NCBI RefSeq assembly: GCF_000321225.1
Contig: NW_004450287.1
Span: forward strand, 2,962,209-3,026,208
DNA: 64,000 nucleotides
Reading direction: 5' to 3'
From: Odobenus rosmarus divergens
Taxonomy: Eukaryota > Chordata > Mammalia > Carnivora > Odobenidae
The translations under genes and the position numbers were made by a program. Position 1 is the first letter of the stretch, and each line of letters opens with the position of its first letter. The notes under the pieces are model-generated. The model was not told the origin of the DNA. It ran no database searches and saw only the letters and a program-made list of their open reading frames with translations. Below are positions 23,440 to 34,122 of this stretch, in pieces.

Positions 23440-24178
23440 ATGACTTCTTTTCTATTTATAGTTCGCCAGTCTTTTTTATTAATCTTTCTTCTCCATTAGT
23501 TTCTCCATGCTTGAGTTCCTATGGGGTTCTTGCAGCACAGTAAGAGGGGTCTCAGATCTGATTGAGTGTCATTGGGAATCTTTCTGGGTCTTCTATCTGT
23601 GGCCTTTAAGGTACCAGTATTAACCTGTCAGCCTGGCTCGATCCCTGCTTGCTGAAGTCTACAAACTGTCCTTCTCCTTTCTCTCTCCCCAGTCAGGACC
23701 TAGCAGTTCTCTCCAATGACTCAGTCCCACCACTCTTTCCCTGGTGCTGCATATATCAACAAAGCCTGGCTGTCATTAATTTTTTTTTTCCTCTCATTAA
23801 TCTTTAGCTTTGTTAGTCTATTTTCAGCCTTTGCCTCTGTGTGTTTGTGTCTCTGGTATGGCAACCTTGGACAACTCAATTGCCAACATATCATTACCCC
23901 CTTCAGATTCTTGAGGAGTTGGACCCTTTGCAAAACAGTCTCTTCTCTGGGTCTCAAATGGGAAGTGTAGCAAAACTCCTTTTCCTTTTATTTCTTCATG
24001 CTATCCAGCAAATCTCTTCCTGTGGGAATCTCGATCTGGTCAGGGATGTCTCAAGACACACTTCTTCCTTCACCTTCTTTCTCTCTATCAGTTTATCAAG
24101 GCCAGGTTTTCCACATCTCCTCCTATCTGGCTTTCTACTTCTCTTTCTTGAGGTGGCATTTTACGCGCCATCTTCTTA
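23440..24178. other. Pyrimidine-rich block, possible LTR remnant
   Basis: About 740 bases of CT-rich sequence differ sharply from the AT-rich flanks, with two similar motifs ('tattaatctttcttctccattag' at 23,478 and 'cattaatctttagctttgttag' at 23,796). The composition and duplicated U5-like motif suggest an endogenous-retrovirus LTR, but I cannot name a family and see no clean ends. A strong-looking splice acceptor ('ccttctcctttctctctccccag' ending at about 23,692) sits inside it. Confidence 0.3.
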
Positions 24179-24192
24179 AGATATACATGGAA

Positions 24193-24401
24193 AAGGGCGC
24201 CTGGGTGGCTCAGTTGGTTAAGCGACTGCCTTCGGCTCAGGTCATGATCCTGGAGTCCCTGGATCGAGTCCCGCATCGGGCTCACTGCTCGGCAGGGAGT
24301 CTGCTTCTCCCTCTGACCCTCCCCCTTCTCATGTGCTCTCTCTCTCTCATTCTCTCTCTCAAATAAATAAATAAAATCTTAAAAACAAGTTTAAAAAAAA
24401 T
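24193..24401 (+). mobile_element. CAN-SINE
   Basis: One of the better-preserved copies: 'gggcgcctgggtggctcagttgg' head and 'caaataaataaataaaatctt' tail. The 14-bp TSD 'agatatacatggaa' is at 24,179-24,192 and 24,402-24,415. Confidence 0.97.
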
Positions 24402-24689
24402 AGATATACATGGAACAGAGGGAGAGAAATTGAGACTTAAGGAATAAAGCGTTACAAAGCATATTATGCCTATTATATCAACCTGCCATAATGTGAATTG
24501 ATAAAATAAGACATGAAATAAGCTTTGCCAAACTCCCAAACATTTTGTGAATGTATCACAATTTCAATAAATTTTCATCTCTTTTATTTACTATAACAAA
24601 GCTTTTAGCTATATAAATGGACTACAGGTTTGGGGTGTTCACTACAAATCCTTGAGCTTATCTTATTTGTTTATACCTTCTTACTTTCT

Positions 24690-24815
24690 GCCCCTGGGTA
24701 TAAAACACATATTCTCAAGAACAGAGATTTACAATAAATCTAAGACCCTCAGCTCCTAAAACAGTGTTCAGGGACTATAGATACTCAATTGTTTATGGAG
24801 TAAATGAATAAGCTA
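24690..24815 (+). mobile_element. L2 3' end fragment
   Basis: 'aaaacagtgttcagggactatagatactcaattg' followed by 'gagtaaatgaataag' resembles the L2 3' terminus (…cagtgcctggcacatagtaggtgctcaata…gaatgaatg). Ancient and short. Confidence 0.5.
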
Positions 24816-25960
24816 AAATATTGTGGGAACTCCCCAACACATTAACAACCACTTTCACACCAAGATTTCTACAGTAAGAAAGAAAAAGAAAATGAAAGAG
24901 AACTTTTGTTCTCTTTCAAAATATTCTGAATTAATCTTTCTTAAAGTACTGAAAGCATCCTGCTATAATCTAGAAGCAGCTTCTTTAGAGTATTCATAAC
25001 CTGAGTAAATTTAATATAGTAATTCTAAAATTTACATTTACATTTACATCAAGCCTCCTTACTTTCAAAGTAGCTATTGCTCTGGGCCCCTTTCTTCATT
25101 TGCAAAATTTAGTTATTTATTCAGGTATTGGTCCTCTGTAACCTGTTTTAATATTATAGGTAAAGTCCTGTATTGCTTGGCATATAAATAAAGGCTCAAA
25201 AGAAATTTAGACTTTATTATTACAAATGGAGAGAATTTAAGTTTTATTTATATTCTTATCCTAACATGGTATCACATTGTGGTTCTTAATAACTATAGAA
25301 TATATATTTTGGAGTTTACATAGCATTTTTACACACTATTTCACGTGTTACTCTGTATAGCTCACATATTATTCACCATTCTTGATATTAAACAAATGGT
25401 AACTTTGCTAGCATAGAATTAAAAACGTAGCACAGACATTTTAACGTAAGAAAAATTGAAACGGAGAAAGAAGGAAAGCGTGGCCAGCATATGGAAGGAG
25501 AGCTATGGAGGTAAGAATGAAAGTTGTTAAAAAAAAAAGTCTTTTCCTTCTCATTCACTCAAAAATGCAACAGTTTAGAAAACATTGATTCTTAACTTTG
25601 TAGGTAGCAAATATATACAGGATCCAAGCTGAAAAGTTAGTTTGCTCAACAAATATCAATTATGAAATGATGGTAAGTAAATGTCAAGTATAAAATGAAA
25701 CCTTAACCAAACTCAGACTAGACTGTTGGTAAAGGATGGTAATTGATTATTCATAATTGTTGATTGTTGGTAAATGTATGGTTTACCCCTAATAAGTGTC
25801 ATTAGCAGTTTAATGTCAACTAAGAAGGCGAGGTACATTTACTTGTTGAAACTGTTTCAGAAATTGCAAGCATTATAAAATGACTTTTTTGGAAATGTAT
25901 TAAAAAACAATCATTACTTTATGTTTCGGACACACAATGTGCAAAGATATAATTTTGTGA
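24816..25960. other. AT-rich sequence, nothing recognised
   Basis: Short purine-rich tracts (for example around 24,880 and 25,470) but no repeat or coding signal I can support. Confidence 0.45.
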
Positions 25961-27660
25961 CATCAACAACTGAAAGGAGTTGGGACAGTTTAAAAAGTTA
26001 CATATGTTATGGAAGTGAAGCTAATAAAATTTGAGTTTTATAACTCTAGAATATTAAATGTAATCCCCATGGTAACCACAAAGAGAATAGTTATAGAATA
26101 TACACAATATGAAATGAGAAAGGAATTAAAATGTTTCACTATAAAAAAATCAACCACACAAAAGAGACAGTAATGCAGGAGATGAGGTACAACAAGCTAT
26201 AAGACATAGAAAACAAATAGCAAATGACAGAAGTGAATCCCTCCATATCAGTAATTACTTTAAATGCAAATAAATTAAACTGTTTAATCAAAAGACAGGT
26301 ATTGGTAAGGATAAGAAAAATGACAGACCTATATGGTATCTGCAAGAGACTCACTAAGGTGCAAAGACACAAATAGGTTGAAAGTAAAAGGATGGAAAAA
26401 AATACTCCATGTAAATGGTAACCAAAAGGGAGCAGGGGTAGCTATCCTAACATTAGATAAAATATACTTTAAGTAAGAAAAGTTCAAAGAAGTACATTGC
26501 ATATTAATAAAAGATTCCATATAGTAAGAAGATTCAATTATAAACATTTATACACCTAATAGCAGACCATTAAAATATATAAAGCAAAAATTGAAGGATA
26601 GAAGGGAGCGATAGACATTTCTATAATAATAGGGAATCCAGTATCCCACTTTCAATAATGAATAGAACCACCAGACATATAAATAAGGAAATAGAGGACT
26701 TGAACAGCACAATAAACCAAGTAGAACTGAACAACCTGTATAGAACACTGAACCCAACAACAATAGTACATACATTCTTCTTAGGTGCACGTGGGGCATT
26801 CTCCAAGATAGACCATCTGTTAGGTCACAAATTAGGTCTCAATATATGTAAAAGGATAGATGTCATACAAAGTTATCTTCTCTGACCACAGACAGATAAA
26901 GTTAGAAATCAGTAACAGAAGGAAGATTGTAAAATTAGCACATTTGTGATTAATGAACACATTCTTAAGCCATCAGTGAATTGAAGAGGAAATCACAAAA
27001 GAAATTAGAAAATACTTAAGAGATGAATGAAAATGAAAGCATAACATATCAAAATGTATGGGTTGCAAAGAGGGCAATGCTAAAATAGAAATTTATAGAT
27101 ATAAATGCTTATATTAAAAAAGATGTAAGATCTTAAAGCAATGGAATATCTTAAAGAACTAGAAAAAGAACAAAATAAACCCCCAAAGCCAGCAGAAAGA
27201 AGGAAATAATAAAGATTAAAGTAGAAAGAAATGATCTAAAGAATGGAAAAACAATAGAGAAAATCAACAAAACCAAAACTTTCTTCTTTGAAAAGATCAA
27301 AAAAAGTGAGAAACCTTTAGCAAAATTGTCTAAGAAAAAGAGAGAAGACTCAAATTAGTAAGTCAGAAATAAAAGCGGGACATTAGTACCAATTCTATGG
27401 AAATAAAAAGGACTATAAGAGAGTATTATGAATAGTTGTATCCCAACCAATTGGATAACGTATATAAAAGGGGCAAATTTCCTAGAAGCATAATCCTAAG
27501 AAATGATAACCTATTTCTAACTTAAGGTGGGAATGTAAATTGGTATATTCATTATGGAAAACAGTATGGTGATCTCTTAAAAAATTAAAATTAAATTAAA
27601 TTAAAAATATAACTACTATATGATCAAGCATTTCCACTCTGGGTATTTATTATTGAGACT
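25960..27660 (+). mobile_element. Decayed L1, plus strand, with internal deletion
   Basis: The ORF2 endonuclease region is recognisable from about 26,210 (SVITLNAN-like 'atcagtaattactttaaatgcaaat') through 'ggtgcacgtggggcattctcc' (26,785) and on into the region before the RT (to about 27,520). The next bases, 'aaggtgggaatgtaaattgg' and 'gaaaacagtatggtgatctc', belong to the far 3' part of ORF2. So about 2 kb of RT-encoding sequence is missing. A SINE (27,674-27,874) lies at its 3' side. No long frame survives. Confidence 0.8.
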
Positions 27661-27673
27661 CATTATTTATTTA

Positions 27674-27874
27674 TAAAGATTTTATTTATTTATTTATTTG
27701 ACAGAGAGAGACAGAGCGAGAGAGGGAACACAAGCAGGGGGAATGGGAGAGGGAGAGGGAGAAGCAGGCTTCCCGTGGAGCAGGGAGCCTGATGCAGGGC
27801 TGGATCCCAGGACCCTGGGGTCATGACCTGAGCCAAAGGCAGACACTTAACGACTGAGCCAACCCAGGCGCCCC
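27674..27874 (-). mobile_element. CAN-SINE
   Basis: A minus-strand copy with a 19-bp TSD 'gagactcattatttattta' at 27,655-27,673 and 27,875-27,893, the longest perfect TSD noted in the window. The body is close to consensus, so a fairly recent insertion. Confidence 0.97.
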
Positions 27875-27893
27875 GAGACTCATTATTTATTTA

Positions 27894-28325
27894 GATTAAT
27901 TGTTTTCCCTGTATGGTAAATGAATCTTGAGAGTTGCCATATTCTATGTATGGTACATGAACTTTCCATCCTGTTTTTATTTTGTTGGAAATATAGCCTT
28001 TGTTCCTTTCATATAAATTCCCAATTAATGTCCATTCTTTGTGAGGAAGTGCTCCCTTCCCTCAAATATGTGCTGTGGAAAGCTAGGGATTGGTAAGAAT
28101 AGTGTGGAAAGATAAAGGTATGGAAGTGTTTTTCAATTCTAGCCTGAAATCATTGACTAGCGCTGGGCTCCTCTCATAGACTGTAACATGCTCTGTCAGC
28201 TAAAGACTGATTTGTTTTAAGTCAGAAATGCATGAATGAATAAGGTATGAACATAAAGGTAGAACATTTTATTATGCAAGTATAAGTGGAAACCTCTGAC
28301 TGCCTGTGTCGCATTATCCTCTGAG
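27894..28325. other. Sequence without recognised repeats
   Basis: No repeat recognised. It precedes the candidate exon and would be intron if that exon is real. Confidence 0.4.
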
Positions 28326-28584
28326 GCCCAATAAATGTAGAGAGGTGGAAAAAGGGAAAAGGACCAGAGGGATGATTTATGATAAAATATTAGTAAAATT
28401 ATATATGGATGCCTTGGCCAAACTCAAAGTAGTGTGGGAAGTGAGTAGAAATGGATCATATATTTTATTCCACTCAGTGCCAACTCAGATGTTCATACTG
28501 AAATTGCTTGGGGAAATGAAAAATTATGTGCTCCAAAGCTACAATAAGGATGATCACAGTCCTGCCATATTTGAAACTGTGGTG
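28326..28584 (+). CDS. Candidate internal exon, gene unknown
   Basis: An open frame runs from 28,306 to 28,635 in otherwise stop-rich DNA and reads LVKLYMDALAKLKVVWEVSR, then a stretch around ILFHSVPTQMFILKLLGE and LQSYNKDDHSPAIFETVV. Exactly after ETVV (codon boundary, 28,584) there is a strong splice donor, gtg|gtaagtga. Possible acceptors are 'gcattatcctctgag' ending at 28,325 and 'caataaatgtag' ending at 28,340. No ATG starts the frame, which fits an internal exon. The composition (Leu/Lys/Val, amphipathic helices) looks protein-like rather than low-complexity. No repeat family matches. I do not recognise the gene. It could instead be a fragment of a pseudogene or a chance frame. Confidence 0.35.
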
Positions 28585-28599
28585 GTAAGTGACATTCTA

Positions 28600-29095
28600 C
28601 TGCTGATTTTACATGTGCTTTGTCTCCTTGGCTAGGTTGTAAACCTAGTGAAATAAGTATGTGTTTTCTCTTACACATACACCCTTTAAAGAAGGTTTAA
28701 AACTTCCTTTGATTTGATATCTTCTTTCCCTTTGCCAATGAACCTTATTTATCACTTAATTTTTTATACCTGTTTCACAAATTCTCAAATTCTCTTTTCA
28801 ATTTCAACTGTTATTCTCACCTTACAGAGATTATCGTTGAAAGTTCTTTTTCTAATTATCTGATCTTGATTAGGGTGAAAGCTTAAAAAAAGTGCCAATT
28901 TGCATATTGAGAATTTTCTTCTAAAGGATAATTATTTTGTGGCCCCATTTAAAAAAAACGGGAACACATTTTATATTCATTTTTTATAGCAGGGACTACT
29001 TCTTTTAATCAAAATGTTTCATAGATCAGATATATTTTAATTTGGCCTGCATAGTTTGGCCAGACAAAAGGTTTGGCACAGTTTTGCACGTAAGA
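28600..29095. other. AT-rich sequence, nothing recognised
   Basis: Pyrimidine-rich after the candidate donor; no repeat or second exon-like frame seen. Confidence 0.4.
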
Positions 29096-29187
29096 GATAA
29101 AACTCTAGGATCAGAGTGCATGGGTTTCACATCCCAGCCACACCATTTCCTAAGGGCTCTATGATTTGAGGCAAGTTAATTAACTTC
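29096..29187 (+). mobile_element. MIR, 5' part (split by L1)
   Basis: 'ggatcagagtgcatgggtttcacatcccagccacaccatttcc' and 'gatttgaggcaagttaattaacttc' follow the MIR consensus (…gggttcgaatcccggctctgcc…cttgggcaagttacttaacctc…). It continues at 29,938 after the L1 insertion. Confidence 0.82.
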
Positions 29188-29952
29188 CTTTTTTTTTTTT
29201 TGCATTTAAATTTTATGTTATGTTAATCACCATACATTACATCATTAGTTTTTGATATAGTGTTCCATGAGTCATTGTTTGCATATAACACCCAGTGCTC
29301 CATTCAATACATGCCCTCTTTAATACCCATCACCAGGCTAACCCATCCCCCCACCCCCCTCCCCTCTAGAACCTCCAGTTTGTTTCTCAGAGTCCATAGT
29401 CTCTCATGGTTCATCTCCCCCTCCAATTTCCCCCCCTCATTTTTCCCTTCCTACTATCTTCTTTTTTTTTTTTTTAATGTATTATTTGCTTCAGAGGTAC
29501 AGGTCTGTGATTCAACATTCTTACACAATTCACAGCGCTCACCATAGCACATACCCTCCCCAATGTCCATCACCTAGCCACCCCATCTCTCCCACCCCCC
29601 ACCACTCCAGCAACACTCAATTTGTTTCCTGAGATTAAGAATTCCTCATATCAGTGAGATCATATGATACATGTCTTTCTCTGATTGCACTACTGGGTAT
29701 TTACCCCAAAGATACAAATGTAGGGATCTGAAGGGGTACATGCACCCCGATGTTTATAGCAGCAATGTCCACAATAGGCAAACTATGGAAAGAGCCAAGA
29801 TGTCCGTCGACAGATGAATGGATAAAGAAGAAGTGGTGTATATATACAATGGAATATTATGCAGCTATCAAAAGGGTTGAAATCTTGCCATTTGCAATGA
29901 TGTGGATGGAACTGGAGGGTATTATGCTGAGCGAAATAAGTTAATTAACTTC
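29173..29952 (-). mobile_element. 5'-inverted (twin-primed) L1
   Basis: Minus-strand L1 3' end (29,188-29,689) joined to an opposite-orientation piece (29,690-29,937) that reads ORF2 3' sequence on the plus strand ('ggtatttaccccaaagatac', 'gaatggataaagaagaagtgg'). The 15-bp TSD 'aagttaattaacttc' brackets the whole at 29,173-29,187 and 29,938-29,952, so both parts came from one insertion. In the related element at 33,470 the sequences at the two break ends ('gaaataagt' and 'caatcagagaaagac') are adjacent, so almost nothing was lost at the inversion point. Confidence 0.93.
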
Positions 29953-30062
29953 TAAGAGCCTCCATGTACTCATCTGTAATACAGAGGTAATTCTACCTAT
30001 GTACTTATGTAATATAAGAATATCTGGCATATGGAAATAATAGAGGTTTAGCTATTATTAAA
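29938..30062 (+). mobile_element. MIR, 3' part (split by L1)
   Basis: 'cctccatgtactcatctgtaatacagaggtaattctacctatg' and 'ctggcatatggaaataatag' continue the MIR interrupted at 29,187 (…cctcatctgtaaaatggggataat…). Confidence 0.82.
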
Positions 30063-30829
30063 TGGATTTCTGAAAATCAAATAAAGAAGTGGAAATAATG
30101 GTAATAGGCCCTCAGCATTTAACTTTATCTTAAGAAATAAGTCAATGAGAAATCACGTAGTTCTAAATAGAGACTAAAGGTGGGAGATGGAATTAAAGAA
30201 GATTGACTCTTATCCAATCTTGGGACTGCTGTACTGTTTATTGGGTTTATTCAAATGGTAATATGATTCCAAACTTGACACTTTAAGTTTCCTCTTATAA
30301 ATAAGCACAAACTAAACAGTTGAATATGGGGTCACTGCAGAGGCCAAGTTCTGGTCCAGGTAGAATTTTTAATATCATCTCTATTACCAGTTACATTCAT
30401 AGAGAAGAAGACAATCTATAGTTTGAAAAAATCTTCTCCAGGGGCAGAAGTCTAGTGACAGATGTTGTTGGCACCATTACTCTATTTTATTTATGTTATT
30501 TTTAGTATTATTATTGGCTACACAAATAAATATGCTACTTTTTTTCTCTTTTTGTTGCTTTTAATTGAGCATCACATATGTTTTTATTTTTATGTATGAA
30601 TTTGCAATAGGCAGGATTGAAATAAGCCTTCTAAAAATTTCCCAGAGTAGACCATAAACCATTTTTAAGCATACTTCCTGCCTGGTTTATTACAACATCA
30701 TCATCATTGATATCTTAGGTTTTCTCAGTTCTCCCATATGACTCTGGGTTGATTCTGACTCATCCATTAATCTCAAGGCCAGACATTACAACTGGGCTAT
30801 CATCCTATCATCTTCAGCTTTACTTTGAT
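30063..30829. other. Sequence without recognised features
   Basis: AT-rich, no repeat or open frame that I can support. Confidence 0.4.
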
Positions 30830-31075
30830 AAATGTTCCTATATCCTCATAATACTGTGTCAGCTCCTCTTCATTCTCACTATTGCAACAGACAACTAATG
30901 GTTTTCCTATTGAAAATTTTGTACTCTTTCATTCTGTTTGCCAAACTCTTGTCATAGTGGTTTTGCAAATGCCTTCCTAATCAAGTTACTGCCCTGTAAA
31001 TATTTTTAAAATATTTAATAGCTAAAAAATTTATAGGATAAGATAAAAAACTCAGTATATCAAACTAAATGATTA
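30830..31075 (+). mobile_element. L2 fragment
   Basis: 'cattctcactattgcaacagacaactaatgg', 'attctgtttgccaaactcttgtc' and 'aatcaagttactgccctg' follow in order the L2 ORF region (…ctggattactgcaacagcctcc…). Highly diverged. Confidence 0.6.
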
Positions 31076-31079
31076 TTGA

Positions 31080-31550
31080 TTAATTTCCATTTATCAGCCT
31101 TATTCCCAAATGTGCTCTCCTTCTTTGGGAGTTATATTTAGTTTCCCAAATAGGGTGTATGTGTTTTAATGACTCTGAGATTTTGGTGATTCTTCTCCCT
31201 GTGCTTGGAATGCTAACAAGGATGAGCCTGGTTGGGGTGTCTGCCTTGAGGTTAATGAGTGAATGCACAATGGAGTATTGTATAGGGATATCATGGTGCT
31301 AATTGTAGTGAACCAGGTCTGAAGTATTTTCCAGACTGGTTTACAAGCTAATCTGAGGAATGAATAATTACCTTTTGAGGCTTCACTTAAACTCCTGATT
31401 TTTGGTATTTTTCCCCCTAACATGTTATACCCATCCATAGGCTTAGTCACTACAACCTCTGAGCCTCAGCCATATTTTATACAAATATCTCCCAAAGCAC
31501 TTTTTTGTGCTTTTTGTTTTTCTCTTTTGATTCCTGTTGTTAATTTTATG
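31080..31550. other. Sequence without recognised features
   Basis: May include a further diverged L2 piece around 31,190 ('cctgtgcttggaatgctaac'); otherwise nothing recognised. Confidence 0.35.
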
Positions 31551-31551
31551 T

Positions 31552-31900
31552 GTCGACTTGAATAAGATACAGTACCCAGATATTTGGTCAAATGTTATTG
31601 TAGTAGTTTGTATGAAAGTATTTTTTTAGATAAGATTAATAATTTAAATCAGTTGACTTTGAGTAAAGCAGATTATCATGCATAATTTGGATGGGGTGGG
31701 CCTCATCCAATTAGTTAAAGGCCTTAGTAGAGAAAGATTGATCTCCCTGGAAGAAGGGATTTTTCTAGCGGACTGCCTTTGGACTCAAACTTCAACTCTT
31801 CCATGGGTCTCCATCCTGCTGGCCTATGCTACAGATTTTTTATTCGTCAAACCTCCATAATCATATGAGCCAATTTTAAAAAACTCTGTTTATCTGCCTG
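31552..31900 (+). mobile_element. Ancient interspersed repeat (family not named)
   Basis: 'taattttatgtgtcgacttg', 'cccagatatttggtcaaatg', 'gatgggggtgggcctcatccaattag'-like and 'cctccataatcatatgagccaatt' are the ordered landmarks of a common mammalian repeat that ends with 'gtgagccaattcc'. I recognise the sequence type but not the database name. A piece of it seems to recur at 34,298-34,350. Confidence 0.65.
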
Positions 31901-31969
31901 TTTGCCTCTCTCTATGTATCTGTCTCTCATCTAGTTATCATCATTCTATCTTATTGGCTCTCTTTCTCT

Positions 31970-32090
31970 GTAAACCTAACTCATTCCCTAAATGCAGCTT
32001 GAGGACAGGGCAGTGTCCTTTCATCTTTCTATCATCTAGCATTTTGCCTGGTATTCAAATTGGCAAATAATGAAACTCTAAGTTAATAAA
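31970..32090 (+). mobile_element. L2 3' end fragment
   Basis: 'gcttgaggacagggcagtgtcc' and 'catctagcattttgcctggtattc' match the L2 3' end (…gagggcagggactttgtc…agtgcctggcac…). Confidence 0.6.
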
Positions 32091-32276
32091 ATATCATTCA
32101 TGTTAATGCCACATTAATATTTCTAAACTTCTTCCTCCATCAGGTATCTTTAGTGTTTAATTATCTGCTCAAATAACTGCTAATGTATCTTGTTGGTGTC
32201 CTATTTCCTCAAGATTAGATGACAAGTCCTCTCTCTTGTATTTTATGCTTTTTAACTAACACCTGAAACTTCTATA

Positions 32277-32754
32277 CAGTAGTCCCCCAGTTAGCCACAG
32301 GGATACATTCCAAGACCCTTGGTTTGGTGAATGCCTGTAAACATGGATAGTACGAAATCCTAGATATACTATGATTTTCCCTATACATACATACCTGTGA
32401 TAAATTTAATTTATAAGTCAGGCACAATAAGAGAGAGTTTAATAATAATAACTAAAAATAGAACAATTATAGCAATATGCTGTAATAAAAGTTATGTGAA
32501 TGTGGTTTCTCTTTCTCCCTCTCAAAATGTCTTACACTGTACTCACCCTTTTTCTTCTTGTGATGATGTGAGATCATAAAATATCTATGTGATGAAATGA
32601 AGTGAGGGGAATGATGTAGGCATTGTGAGGTAACATTAAGTTACTACTGAGCTTCTGATATGTCAGAAGGAGGGTCATCTGCTTCCAGACCTCAGTTGAC
32701 CATGAGTAACTGAAACCGTGGAAAATGAAACCATGGATGATGGGGGCATTATTG
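32277..32754. mobile_element. Tigger-like non-autonomous DNA transposon
   Basis: A 478-bp unit begins 'cagtagtcccccagttagcc' and ends 'tggatgatgggggcattattg'. The ends are imperfect inverted repeats flanked by TA on both sides (32,275-32,276 and 32,755-32,756), the mark of Tc1/mariner-type insertion. Internal landmarks ('gataaatttaatttataa', 'gttatgtgaatgtggtttctc', 'cttgtgatgatgtgagatcataaaa') match a TcMar-Tigger deletion derivative known across mammals. No transposase frame. Confidence 0.82.
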
Positions 32755-32829
32755 TAAGTAGCACTTTCTTCCCATTACATAAACACTGTGCTCTGAGCAG
32801 CTGCTTTGTTCATTGTACTCAAGCATACT

Positions 32830-33120
32830 TTGTACATTCTTCTCTGCCTTTGCCCAGGCTGTCATCCTTGCAGGGATATCTTCCACAACATCCATCTAGA
32901 GAATCTTGCCTCCCCTTAATCCCACCTTCTCTGAGACATCTTCTCTTTTAATTCAGTTCTAAAGATCTGTCTTCTTGCTTTAAAAGACTTCTTCCAAGGC
33001 CATAAATTTCACATATCATGCATTGCCTTGTATTGCTGATTTTTCATTTTTCTCTCTCTGTGTTACTTATGTTAGTGCTAATATGTCCATTTAAGGGCAG
33101 GTATTGAAAGTTAAAAATGT
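32830..33120 (+). mobile_element. L2 fragment
   Basis: 'ctctgcctttgcccaggctgtcatccttgcagg' and 'ccaccttctctgagacatcttctc', then 'taagggcaggtattgaaag', run in L2 order. Diverged but clearer than the other L2 pieces here. Confidence 0.68.
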
Positions 33121-33389
33121 GTGAGTCTGAAACAAGATGAACAAAGAGCAACTTTGCAGAGAATCTGGAGAAATTGAAATAGAGTATCATGGCAGATTGT
33201 ATTTTGATTTTATTATCAATATCATTTTAAAAGAAGGTTTTGATAGATGCTTATAAGAGGGTTGAATTATTTAATTTATTTTTCAAATCTTCACTAGAGT
33301 ATTATCAGAATTTTCTTTGCTCATGAAGTTTCTTCATTTTCCTGATCATTATCTCAGGTTCAAGGAGCTAAATTATTTTGTCTTTTAAA

Positions 33390-34003
33390 ATAATATTATG
33401 CAGCCATCCAAAAAAAACGAAATCTTGCCATTTGTAATGATGTGGATGGAACCTAGAGGGTATTATGCTGAGTGAAATAAGTCAATCAGAGAAAGACAAG
33501 TATCATATGATCTCCCTGATATGAGGAATTCTTAATCTCAGGAAACAAGCTGAGGGTTGCTGGAGTGGTGGGGGGTGGGAGGGATGGGGTGGCTGGGTGA
33601 TAGACATTGGGGAGGGTATGTGCTATGGTGAATGCTGTGAGTTGGGTAAGACTGATAAATTACCCAGACTTGTACCTCTGAAACAAATACATTATATGTT
33701 AAAAAAAAAGAAGAAGAAGATAGTAGGAAGGGAAAAATGAAGGGGGGGAAATTGGAGGGGGAGACGAACCATGAGAGACTATAGACTCTGAGAAACAAAC
33801 TGAGGGTTTTAGAGGGGAGGGGAATGGGGGGATAGGTTAGCCCAGTGATGGGTATTAAGGAGGGCACATATTGAATTGAGCACTGGGTGTTATACGCAAA
33901 CAACAATTTATGGAACACTACATCAAAAACTAATGATGTAACGTATGGTGACTAACATAACATAATAAAATAAAATTTAAAATAAAATAAAATAAAATAA
34001 TAC
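33390..34003 (+). mobile_element. L1 3' end with composite 3' UTR
   Basis: A plus-strand, 5'-truncated L1. ORF2 end from 33,396 ('atgcagccatcc', 'gaaatcttgccatttgtaatgatgtgg'). First 3' UTR module 33,540-33,700 ('ggaaacaagctgagggttgctgg') ends in an A9 run. Second, homologous module 33,720-33,960 ('gagaaacaaactgagggtttt') has its own A-rich tail. Flanks share 'aaaataata', suggesting a short TSD. The same two-module layout is in the element at 29.2 kb. Confidence 0.88.
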
Positions 34004-34087
34004 TTTAAGGAAAAAATGACAAGCTGAGAATAAAGGGAGAGAGATCTATCTATTTATCTATGTCAAGACAGAGAATTTGTTTTTTTG

Positions 34088-34122
34088 AGTGTGTGTGTGT
34101 GTGTGTGTGTGTGTTTGTTTAT
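34088..34122. repeat. (GT)n microsatellite
   Basis: About 13 GT units after 'tttttttgagt'. Length polymorphism is likely. Confidence 0.9.

Noticed and set aside
23998..24366. Plus-strand frame of 122 aa
   Set aside because: It crosses from the LTR-like block into the CAN-SINE at 24,193; the C-terminal half is the translated SINE.
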